Below are positions 1-6,504 of a stretch of DNA of 10,212 bases, piece after piece. The position numbers were made by a program, and so were the translations under genes. The notes under the pieces are model-generated. The model was not told where the DNA came from and did no database searches. It was given only the letters and a program-made list of their open reading frames with translations. Each line of letters begins with the position of its first letter. Position 1 is the stretch's first letter. The stretch is from CAYWFP01 sp964457365 (GTDB lineage: Bacteria > Planctomycetota > SZUA-567): NCBI GenBank assembly GCA_964457365.1, contig CAYWFP010000117.1:1-10212 (forward strand), given 5' to 3'.

Positions 1-39
1 TTGTCATCTGCAAAACCTTGATGCTCCCGCCTTGATCTG

Positions 40-3000
40 GTGAACGCTTACCCGAAAAGTACAGCGAAGAGTCCAATGCCGCCCTTTCCCTACATCCCCG
101 ACGCGCAGACTGTCGCCGCGAAAGTCGCGCGTGGCTCGATTTCACTCCCGGGCGTTTACGGCGCAGGATTGGGCAAGTTGCTCGGCGACATGCATCCGCA
201 CCTTTCGGCGCCGCTTCTGCTTGCCGTCCCGGAGCCGGAAGAGGCGGAGGATATCGTCGGCGACGCTTCCCTCTTCGGACTGCGGGATCACCTGCACATC
301 TTTCCGGCGTGGGACATCCTCCCCGTCGAGACCGATCACCCGGAGATCGAGATCGCCCAGGCACGCGTCGCCGCGCTGCAGGCACTGCTGCAGTGGCAGT
401 CCGGCGCGCCGGCGCCGATTCTGCTGACCAGCGCCGCAGCGCTTATGCAGCCGGTGTTGCCCAAGGAGGTGCTTGTCCAGGGGCATCTCGCCGCACGGGC
501 CGGGGCGGAACTCGCGCCGGAGGTGTTGTCGGCGAAGCTGGTCGACGCCGGTCTCGAGCCCGTCGAGCAGGTCGAACTGCCGGGGCAGTTCTGCCGCCGG
601 GGCGGGATCATGGACGTCTTTCCGTTGCTCGCGGAGCGCCCGGTTCGCCTCGACTGGTTCGGCGACGAGCTCGACTCGGTCCGCTTCTTCGACACCGTCA
701 CGCAGGAGTCGGAGGCCGCCTGCGACGACGAGGTCGTGCTCGTCGACGTCTCCCGCGACGCGTTCGCCAAGGCGTATCGCCGCGAAGAGCCGATGGCGCT
801 CATGACCTACCTCCCGCAGAAGGGCGCGATCCTTTTCTGCCATCCCGAGCGTGTCGCCTATCTGCTGGAGATCTACCGTGACGGCTTCGACGCCGAAAAT
901 TCGCCGTTGTTGTCCGAATCGCTCGTAAACGAAAGCGTTCGTTCCAGGCCGTGCGGCTTGGTCGCGGAGTTCGGCGACGGCGTGTCGCTCTTCGACATCG
1001 AGCCGCAAGAGAAAATCGAGATGGGTATGACGACGGTCGAGCGCTTCGGCGGCGGTATCGAAGCGGCGCTCGCGGAATTTCATCGTCTCCTGGCCGAGAA
1101 GACTCGCGTCACCGTCTTCTGCCACAACGCGGCCGAACGCCAACGGCTGCACGAATTGCTGCTGGAGAAGGGCAAAGGGCTCGCGGACCGGATCGAGCTG
1201 GTCATCGGCCATCTGTCCAAGGGTTTTTCCGCGCCACAGCTAAGCTGGCTCGTGCTCGGGGATCACGAACTCTTCGGCCGCTACCAGCTCCGCCGCACGC
1301 CGCGCAAGAAATATCAAGGCGCCCCCGTCGCCGACTTTACGCAGTTACAGGAGGGAGACTACGTCGTCCACATGGTGCACGGCATCGCCCGTTACGAGGG
1401 GCTCGAGACGCTCGATACTCAGGGCGCGCGCGGCGATTACCTGAAGCTCCGTTTCGTCGAAGACGCGCGCATCTACGTACCGGTCTCGCACGTGGAGCTG
1501 GTGCAGCGCTTCGTCGGCAGCGCCCAGGGCCGGCCGAAGCTCTCCAAACTCGGCGGCGCGAGCTGGCAGAAACGCAAGGCTGTGGCCGAACGTGCCGCGA
1601 AGGACATCGCCGCGGATCTGCTGCGCCTGCAGGCGGTCCGCAAGGCGCTCCCGGGTATCGCCTATCCCGAGGACGACGCGCTGCAGACCGAGTTCGACGC
1701 GGCCTTTCCGTACGAGGAGACGCCGGATCAACTCGCCGCCATCAACGGCATCAAGGCCGACCAGCGCGGCGCGATGCCGATGGACCGGCTGCTCTGCGGC
1801 GACGTCGGCTTCGGCAAGACCGAGGTAGCCATGCGCGCGGCCTTCAAGACCGTCCTCGCCGGCAAGCAGGTCGGCGTGCTGGTGCCGACGACGATCCTTG
1901 CCGAGCAGCACCTGCGTACCTTTCGCGAGCGCACTGCGGATTACCCGGTCAACGTCGGCTGCCTCTCGCGCTTTCGCACCCCGGCCGAAACGCGCGTGCT
2001 GCTGCGGGACTTGGCCGAAGGGCGCATCGACATTATGATCGGTACGCACCGCCTGCTCTCGAGAGACGTCGAGTTCAAGGACCTGGGAATGGTGATTATC
2101 GACGAGGAGCAGCGCTTCGGCGTCGAACACAAGGAGCGGCTCAAGGAAATGCGCGTCAGCGTCGACGTCCTGACCATGACCGCTACGCCGATCCCGCGGA
2201 CGCTGCATATGGCGCTGCTGGGCCTGCGCGACATCAGCAATCTCGCCACTCCGCCGACCGATCGGCAGGCCATCCGCACCATGGTGCTGCGCTACAACGA
2301 GGAGATAATCCGCCGCGCGATCCTGCGCGAACTCGCCCGCAGCGGCCAGGTCTTCTTCCTGCACAACCGGGTGCGCAACATCGACAAGATCGCGGCCGAG
2401 CTCTCGGCGCTGGTGCCGGAGGCACGCTTCGGCGTCGCCCACGGCCAGATGCACGAGAAACAGCTTCTGGACGTGATGAGCCGTTTCCTCGATCACAAGA
2501 TCGACGTCCTCGTCTGCACCACCATCATCGAGTCCGGCGTCGACATCCCGTCGGTCAACACTCTCTTCGTCAACAACGCCGATCACTTCGGTCTCTCCGA
2601 GTTGCATCAGCTCCGCGGTCGTGTCGGGCGTTACCGGCACAAGGCCTATGCATACTTTCTTATTCCGAAGAAACGCCCCATTATCCCGATCGCCCGCAAG
2701 CGGTTGCACGCATTGGAAGAATACTCCGAACTGGGCGCGGGCTTCCGGCTGGCCATGCGCGATCTGGAGATCCGCGGCGCGGGTAACATCCTCGGCGCCG
2801 AACAGTCCGGGCACATCAACATGGTCGGCTTCGACCTCTACTGCCGCCTGCTGGAGAAGGGGATCGCCGAGCTCAAGGGCGAGAAGGTGGAAGAAGCCGA
2901 GCCGATCGAATTCGAGATGGGAGCGCGTGCGTATGTTCCAACCGAGTATATCAACGTCGACGCGCAACGGATAGATTTCTACCGGCGCCTGACCCGTTGC

Positions 3001-3708
3001 GACGACGAACACGAGCTGCAGCGCCTGCAGGCCTACATAGTCGACCGGTACGGTCCGGCGCCGCAACCGGTCGAGCAGCTCTTTGTCGATCAGCGCTACC
3101 GCATGCGGATGCGCGAAGTAGGTCTTACCCACGCCGGGCGCATGGAGGACGCCCTCACCCTCGGCTTCGCCGCCGGGCGAGGCGGCAGACTCCTGAGCCT
3201 GCTGCGCGGCAAAGGCCGGAAGATCACCCCGCTCGAGGCCGGACGGTGGCGGCTGGCTCTCCGGGCTGGCGAAACGCCGCTGGCTGCGCTCGAGTACCTC
3301 CTCGCCTTTGCGGAGACGTCGCCGGCGGAAACGGTCTCGGCGGAAACGCCTTCGGTATCGCCGGAGCCGGCGGAGGGAAAGGTTGCGAAGAAAGAGGAGT
3401 TCACCGCGGTCGCCGAAGGAGAAGAAGAAGGTGCGCGCGTCGTCGGCGTGGAGCCGAACGAAGCGCTGGCGATTCTCGGCGTGATCGTGCCGGCGGACGC
3501 CTTCGATATCCACCGTTTCGGTCCGGTGACGCTGGCCACCGGCGCCGGCGCGCGCTATTTCCTCCGTTTTACCGGTACCGGGGAAGCCTCTGCCGGGCAT
3601 GTCCTCCTGATCCTGCGCGCGGAAACGCCGGAGACGGTGAAGGTTATCGTAGACGAGCATCTCGCGCACGGCGCCACGCGACTGCACGAAGGCATTGTCG
3701 AGGAATAA
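40..3708 (+). CDS. mfd: Transcription-repair coupling factor Mfd, with C-terminal extension
   Basis: Mfd is a cytosolic ATP-driven DNA translocase. It pushes RNA polymerase stalled at lesions off the DNA and recruits UvrA for nucleotide excision repair. The family order is visible: an N-terminal UvrB-like module (about 15-350), the RNA-polymerase interaction domain (about 438-505, starting EGDYVVHMVHGIARYEG), a RecG-like helicase core and a TRCF domain (about 980-1090). Motor motifs are intact: Walker A GDVGFGKT at 587-594 (K593), DEEQ at 688-691, TATPIPRT at 714-721, ESGVDIP at 831-837 and QLRGRVGR at 857-864. At 1222 residues it is longer than E. coli Mfd (1148). The surplus is an Ala-Glu-Thr/Pro-rich linker (about 1091-1137) and a domain I do not recognise (about 1138-1222). 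The GTG at 40 has no clear ribosome site. An ATG at 76 (residue 13) follows a purine-rich GCGAAGAG and is a plausible alternative start. The next gene lies 75 bp downstream on the same strand. Confidence 0.97.
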   Translation: MNAYPKSTAKSPMPPFPYIPDAQTVAAKVARGSISLPGVYGAGLGKLLGDMHPHLSAPLLLAVPEPEEAEDIVGDASLFGLRDHLHIFPAWDILPVETDHPEIEIAQARVAALQALLQWQSGAPAPILLTSAAALMQPVLPKEVLVQGHLAARAGAELAPEVLSAKLVDAGLEPVEQVELPGQFCRRGGIMDVFPLLAERPVRLDWFGDELDSVRFFDTVTQESEAACDDEVVLVDVSRDAFAKAYRREEPMALMTYLPQKGAILFCHPERVAYLLEIYRDGFDAENSPLLSESLVNESVRSRPCGLVAEFGDGVSLFDIEPQEKIEMGMTTVERFGGGIEAALAEFHRLLAEKTRVTVFCHNAAERQRLHELLLEKGKGLADRIELVIGHLSKGFSAPQLSWLVLGDHELFGRYQLRRTPRKKYQGAPVADFTQLQEGDYVVHMVHGIARYEGLETLDTQGARGDYLKLRFVEDARIYVPVSHVELVQRFVGSAQGRPKLSKLGGASWQKRKAVAERAAKDIAADLLRLQAVRKALPGIAYPEDDALQTEFDAAFPYEETPDQLAAINGIKADQRGAMPMDRLLCGDVGFGKTEVAMRAAFKTVLAGKQVGVLVPTTILAEQHLRTFRERTADYPVNVGCLSRFRTPAETRVLLRDLAEGRIDIMIGTHRLLSRDVEFKDLGMVIIDEEQRFGVEHKERLKEMRVSVDVLTMTATPIPRTLHMALLGLRDISNLATPPTDRQAIRTMVLRYNEEIIRRAILRELARSGQVFFLHNRVRNIDKIAAELSALVPEARFGVAHGQMHEKQLLDVMSRFLDHKIDVLVCTTIIESGVDIPSVNTLFVNNADHFGLSELHQLRGRVGRYRHKAYAYFLIPKKRPIIPIARKRLHALEEYSELGAGFRLAMRDLEIRGAGNILGAEQSGHINMVGFDLYCRLLEKGIAELKGEKVEEAEPIEFEMGARAYVPTEYINVDAQRIDFYRRLTRCDDEHELQRLQAYIVDRYGPAPQPVEQLFVDQRYRMRMREVGLTHAGRMEDALTLGFAAGRGGRLLSLLRGKGRKITPLEAGRWRLALRAGETPLAALEYLLAFAETSPAETVSAETPSVSPEPAEGKVAKKEEFTAVAEGEEEGARVVGVEPNEALAILGVIVPADAFDIHRFGPVTLATGAGARYFLRFTGTGEASAGHVLLILRAETPETVKVIVDEHLAHGATRLHEGIVEE
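3310..3378 (+). repeat. Degenerate 15-bp tandem repeat inside mfd
   Basis: Four in-frame units of 15 bp and a partial fifth encode AETSP, AETVS, AETPS, VSPEP and AEG (residues 1091-1113). The second and third units share the ten bases GCGGAAACGS at the same phase. The repeat builds the start of a low-complexity acidic/Pro linker that joins the TRCF domain to the extra C-terminal domain. Such repeats can change copy number by slippage without breaking the frame. Confidence 0.7.
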
Positions 3709-3742
3709 CCGCCCAGTTTTTTCTCGCGCGACGTCATGCTTC

Positions 3743-3751
3743 TGCTACAGT
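3743..3751 (+). promoter_or_regulatory. Possible extended -10 promoter of the response regulator gene
   Basis: TGC followed by TACAGT matches an extended -10 element (TGn-TATAAT). There is no good -35 box at 16-18 bp. It predicts a transcript starting near 3758, upstream of the Shine-Dalgarno AGAGGAA at 3769-3775. This would let the gene be expressed apart from mfd, which ends 75 bp before it. Confidence 0.35.
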
Positions 3752-3783
3752 AGAGTCGACTGCCGAGTAGAGGAACCGGACGC

Positions 3784-4932
3784 GTGAACGAGCACTATCC
3801 CTGCCGTATCCTGCTGGTTGACGACGACGAAAAGCTCTGCATGCTGGCCCGGCGGATGCTGGAGAAGAACGGTTACGAAGTGGTCGCCGCCGGCAACGGC
3901 GAGGAAGCGCTTCGCCTGGCCGAGAGCAACGTTCCGGATCTGATCATCAGCGACTTGATGATGCCCGGCATCGACGGATACGAGCTCATCCGGCGTTTGC
4001 GCGAGGAAGACGATTTCGACGACTGCTATATCATCGTCCTTACCGCGCGCGACACCACCGACGATCTGATCAAGAGCTTCGAACTGACCGCCGACGACTT
4101 CATCACCAAGCCGTTTCACGTGCCCGAGCTGCTCTCCCGGGTCAAGGCCGGCGCACGGCTGAAGCATATGCGCGATCGCCTGCGCGAGGCCAACGAGCGC
4201 CTCGCCGGAGCTTTGCGCGAACGCGATACGTTGATCCGCCTGGCCATGCACGATCTGCGCAACCCGCTGCACGTCATCACCAGCTACCTCTCGCTGATGG
4301 GGCAGGATCTGATCCCGCTCGAGACGATTCACCAGACGTGCGAACGCCGCGCCCAGGACATGCTGCAGATTCTGGACAGCGTCCTCGATTACGCCCAACT
4401 GGAAACCGGCTATGTCGAGAGTCGGCGGGATCGGGTGGATCTCTCGCGCCTGCTGCAGGAAGGGAGCGACCTTTTCCGCCCGCTGGCCAGGCAGGACCGG
4501 GTCGATCTGGCGCTGAGCATCGAACCAGACCTTTCCACCCGCGGCAACGAACGCCGGCTCTGGGGGGTGGTCAGTTCGCTCCTGCAGGGCAGCATCCATT
4601 TCGCCGCGCCGAAGACGGAGCTGCGGGTGGAACTGCGCGAGATCACCGGCGAGATCACGATGCGGTTGACCTGCCTCTCGGATACGAATCTGAACAAGAT
4701 CCGGGGGATCCTGGACGTTCTGCACGCCAAGCGCGAGGATTTTCCGCACCTGGAAGGCTCGACCTATATCGGCCTGGTGCTGGCGCGGAAGGTGATCCGT
4801 TCCCACGGCGGAGCGTTCCTGCTGGAGATCGACGCCAACGAGCGGCAACTCTGTCTGGGCTTCACCCTCGCTAGGGCACCGGACGAGGGGCAGGGGATCG
4901 ACGAAAATTCGATTACGACGTCAGCGTCTTGA
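3784..4932 (+). CDS. Receiver-histidine kinase-like hybrid protein with degenerate ATP-binding domain
   Basis: This 382-residue soluble signalling protein starts with a complete receiver domain (about 6-125): acidic pocket D13-D15, phosphoacceptor D57 in ISDLMMPGIDGY, T87 and K109. A helical linker leads to a HisKA-type dimerisation helix with H156 in MHDLRNP. The remainder (about 218-365) lies where the HATPase_c domain belongs, but its signatures are eroded. The N-box reads SLLQGSIHF instead of the usual NLLxNAxKF form, the G1 box is SDTNLNKI without the glycines, and G2 is only partly kept (GSTYIGLVLARKVIRSHGG). It has no membrane segment and no DNA-binding output domain. Receiver and HisKA function is likely; autokinase activity is doubtful (inference). 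The start is GTG at 3784, eight bases after AGAGGAA. Its 3' end overlaps the convergent DUF3592 gene by 20 bp. A divergent but active kinase remains possible. Confidence 0.9.
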   Translation: MNEHYPCRILLVDDDEKLCMLARRMLEKNGYEVVAAGNGEEALRLAESNVPDLIISDLMMPGIDGYELIRRLREEDDFDDCYIIVLTARDTTDDLIKSFELTADDFITKPFHVPELLSRVKAGARLKHMRDRLREANERLAGALRERDTLIRLAMHDLRNPLHVITSYLSLMGQDLIPLETIHQTCERRAQDMLQILDSVLDYAQLETGYVESRRDRVDLSRLLQEGSDLFRPLARQDRVDLALSIEPDLSTRGNERRLWGVVSSLLQGSIHFAAPKTELRVELREITGEITMRLTCLSDTNLNKIRGILDVLHAKREDFPHLEGSTYIGLVLARKVIRSHGGAFLLEIDANERQLCLGFTLARAPDEGQGIDENSITTSAS

Positions 4933-5386
4933 ACAGAAGAAATGTCGCCGTCGCCAGAAACACAACCATCATCGCAATGCCGATAGTAAAAGCGAGACGA
5001 TCGCCGACCCCTGTCTCGAGTACTGCTTTATTGGGATTGCTTGGATGGTAATGCACCGGCACCGTCGCGCCTTCGGGATACTTCTTGATCAGTCGGGACA
5101 TTTTCTTGCGCACAAACGACCCCGAGCCGCTGCCCAGTCGGCAGAAACCGACGCGCGAACCGATATGGCGCCGTCCGTCGACCTCGTATTCGTATCGAAT
5201 CGTGACGCTGTAGCCATATCCACGCCGGCCGCCGGTTCGTTCGGCCTGCCTGAGTCTCGATTGAATGATCCGCCCTTCCGCCGTCGGCCAACTCCTGGAG
5301 GCATGGCCGTACCAGAGCGCGTAGACCATGCCGCCGAGCACCACTGCGCCAAGTCCATACAATACTATCGCGAGTAGAAGCGGCAT
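4913..5386 (-). CDS. DUF3592 family membrane protein
   Basis: A 157-residue protein with two predicted membrane helices (about 4-25 and 133-153) around a soluble beta-rich middle. The middle holds the features I associate with DUF3592: WPTAEGRII at 33-41, YEYEVDGRRHIGSRVGF at 65-81, and YPEG followed by VPVHYHPSNPNKAVLETG (109-126). The family has no established biochemical function. The ATG at 5386 was chosen over an upstream in-frame ATG at 5419 because AGGAG lies six bases before it and the first helix then begins at once. It follows the PilZ gene on the same strand after 61 bp. A weak TTGCTT-16-TATGTT pair (5442-5415, minus strand) could be its own promoter. Codon choice (CTA, ATA, GTA, TTG, GGA) and GC look lower than in the neighbours, so transfer or relaxed selection is possible. 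Confidence 0.85.
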   Translation of the reverse strand: MPLLLAIVLYGLGAVVLGGMVYALWYGHASRSWPTAEGRIIQSRLRQAERTGGRRGYGYSVTIRYEYEVDGRRHIGSRVGFCRLGSGSGSFVRKKMSRLIKKYPEGATVPVHYHPSNPNKAVLETGVGDRLAFTIGIAMMVVFLATATFLLFKTLTS

Positions 5387-5435
5387 TTCCTGCTCCTGCC
5401 GGCCGCCCGGGACAAACATATTTCGAGGGGCCTGA

Positions 5436-5456
5436 GAAGCAAACGCTTCAGCGTTT
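5436..5456 (-). other. Inverted repeats around the stop codon of the PilZ gene
   Basis: Two mutually exclusive short hairpins overlap here. AAACGCT/AGCGTTT (5441-5447 with 5450-5456) has seven-base arms, and GAAGC/GCTTC (5436-5440 with 5445-5449) encloses a four-base loop. Read on the minus strand, the PilZ stop codon TGA sits at the apex of the first. No T-run follows, so this is not a standard intrinsic terminator. It may modulate read-through into the DUF3592 gene or protect the 3' end. Confidence 0.35.
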
Positions 5457-6245
5457 GACCCGCCGGCGTTCGGAAGGCTGGTTGCCGGCGCGCTCGAGAG
5501 CGTTCATCACCTCTTCGCTCCGGGGCTTGATGCACTTGACCTGCTCGCGCGAGATCACCACCAGACCGAAGTCCATGAAATCGGAGAGCGTGCGCAGCAC
5601 CAGCGCCTGGCTGCTGCCGGTAATGCGGACCAGGTCGTGCAGCAGGATCGTCTCGCCCCAGTGCTTGCAGATCTGCCGCAGGATCGCCCGGTGCACCTGC
5701 GTCTGCGTCAGCGTCTGGGTCATTTCGCGGGTGACGTGTTCCTGCATGCCGCGGTACAGCGCTTCGCGGTCCTCGGTTTCCACTTCGATAAACTGTATGC
5801 CCATGCCGCGGTTGGTCAGGCTGTCGTCGATCCAGCGGACCATGCCGGTAACCTTGACGCGCACCGGCGGGTCGGAGAGGTTGAACTCCAGGTGGACGAT
5901 GGTGCCGACGGGAAAAGGATTCGGCGAGCAGACGAAAGCGCCGGCCTCCGAGAGGTTCTGCATCTTCATCAACAGGCGTTCGGTCGCCTCGAGGGTGGTC
6001 TTCTGCTCGATGACGTTGACGTCCATCTCGGTGCGCAGGCGCCGATACTTGCGCCGGTCTAAAGGCGAGCTGTTGGTGAGGAAGCCCGCCGCCAGCGTGG
6101 CGGTCTGGTCCTTGTCCTCGGGCAACGGATCGACCGGTTCGCTGGGGAACATCTGACCTCCGCATTGCGAACAGCGATGAGGATAATCGGTGTCGTTTCC
6201 ATGTATGCGAATTACATGCGAACACCGGGCACAGCGCAAATCCAT
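5448..6245 (-). CDS. Zinc-ribbon / PilZ domain protein with winged-helix-like C-terminus
   Basis: A 265-residue soluble protein with three parts. Residues 1-32 hold a four-cysteine zinc ribbon (C5-x2-C8, C25-x2-C28). Residues about 63-172 form a PilZ domain, the class that binds cyclic-di-GMP, with the arginine motif DRRKYRRLR (R64/R65 and R68/R69) and NLSEAG (97-102), matching (D/N)xSxxG. Both c-di-GMP-contact motifs are therefore present. Residues about 183-240 (RAILRQICKHW through GLVVISREQVKCIKP) are helical with a final beta pair and look like a winged-helix fold; that reading is inference. The ATG at 6245 was chosen because GGAG stands five bases before it; a GTG at 6263 in the same frame lacks such a site. 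The tail is basic (SERRRVKR). It may be a c-di-GMP-responsive regulator, but its target is unknown. It lies upstream of the DUF3592 gene and divergent from the aminotransferase gene. Confidence 0.88.
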   Translation of the reverse strand: MDLRCARCSHVIRIHGNDTDYPHRCSQCGGQMFPSEPVDPLPEDKDQTATLAAGFLTNSSPLDRRKYRRLRTEMDVNVIEQKTTLEATERLLMKMQNLSEAGAFVCSPNPFPVGTIVHLEFNLSDPPVRVKVTGMVRWIDDSLTNRGMGIQFIEVETEDREALYRGMQEHVTREMTQTLTQTQVHRAILRQICKHWGETILLHDLVRITGSSQALVLRTLSDFMDFGLVVISREQVKCIKPRSEEVMNALERAGNQPSERRRVKR

Positions 6246-6293
6246 CCTGTCTCCACGACGCACCGCTTATCCGACATGAATGCCTGGACTCAT

Positions 6294-6321
6294 ACGATAA
6301 GTAACATTCTTGAAACCGCAA
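6294..6321 (-). promoter_or_regulatory. Possible promoter of the PilZ gene
   Basis: On the minus strand TTGCGG (6321-6316) and TATCGT (6299-6294) are 16 bp apart, giving a start near 6287 and a leader of about 42 bases. Both boxes are only partial matches. The AT-rich stretch 6290-6360 holds other candidates, such as minus-strand TTGCAA-18-TAGAAT further upstream, so the exact promoter is uncertain. Confidence 0.3.
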
Positions 6322-6375
6322 GCGAATTCTTGTGGTCTATGTCATATTCTATTGTAACGGTTGTCCACATTGCAA

Positions 6376-6411
6376 GCGGGCGAGAACGGCGTTCTGCACG
6401 GTTTCGCCTGC
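6376..6411. other. Imperfect inverted repeat in the divergent intergenic region
   Basis: GCGGGCGA (6376-6383) pairs with TCGCCTGC (6404-6411) over eight positions, one of them a G-U pair if transcribed. Inside lies a second small hairpin, GAAC-GGC-GTTC (6384-6394). It sits between the PilZ gene and the aminotransferase promoter. The rest of 6246-6500 shows no credible coding sequence, only AT-rich promoter-like DNA and two GTCCAC words (6363, 6434), each followed shortly by TTGC. It could be an operator or a structured leader. Confidence 0.3.
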
Positions 6412-6442
6412 CCGTGAACCCGTCTCGCTTTTCGTCCACGGC

Positions 6443-6471
6443 TTGCGTTCGCGGGGGCAACTCATCATAAT
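6443..6471 (+). promoter_or_regulatory. Sigma70-like promoter of the aminotransferase gene
   Basis: TTGCGT (6443-6448), 17 bp, CATAAT (6466-6471). Spacing is ideal and the -10 matches five of six positions. The predicted first base is about 6478, which is also the A of an ATG opening a short leader frame. Confidence 0.55.
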
Positions 6472-6477
6472 GGCGGC

Positions 6478-6504
6478 ATGAACGGAGAAGAAAGGCAGCC
6501 ATGA
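6478..6504 (+). CDS. Possible eight-codon leader peptide overlapping the aminotransferase start
   Basis: The frame reads MNGEERQP and stops at TGA 6502-6504, sharing ATGA with the aminotransferase start at 6501. Its ATG coincides with the predicted transcription start, so it would be translated as a leaderless frame if real. The codons GGA GAA GAA AGG also form the ribosome site of the next gene. Nothing independent supports its translation; it may be chance. Confidence 0.2.
   Translation: MNGEERQP

Noticed and set aside
1..7. Possible divergent gene starting at an ATG on the minus strand (7 to 5)
   Set aside because: AAGG lies eight bases upstream of it, but only seven bases of the frame are in the window, too little to support a gene.
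1..39. Promoter of mfd, TTGTCA at 1-6
   Set aside because: No acceptable -10 box at 16-18 bp; the true promoter is probably outside the window.
951..2786. A 611-codon open frame on the plus strand in another phase of mfd
   Set aside because: Arg/Pro/Ala-rich shadow of the Mfd frame with no recognisable domain.
1345..3687. A 780-codon open frame on the minus strand, opposite mfd
   Set aside because: High GC keeps stops rare in this antisense frame. Its translation shows no known motif, and the plus strand encodes a clear Mfd with all helicase motifs.
3709..3722. Run of six T after mfd as an intrinsic terminator
   Set aside because: No GC-rich hairpin precedes the run; only stems of three or four bases can be drawn.
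3745..4848. A 367-codon open frame on the minus strand, opposite the response regulator gene
   Set aside because: No motifs, and the plus strand has receiver and HisKA motifs in order.
5387..5419. Upstream ATG at 5419 for the DUF3592 gene
   Set aside because: No ribosome site before it; AGGAG stands correctly before ATG 5386, where the first membrane helix begins.
6246..6263. Upstream GTG at 6263 for the PilZ gene
   Set aside because: The ATG at 6245 has GGAG five bases upstream and begins directly before the zinc ribbon.
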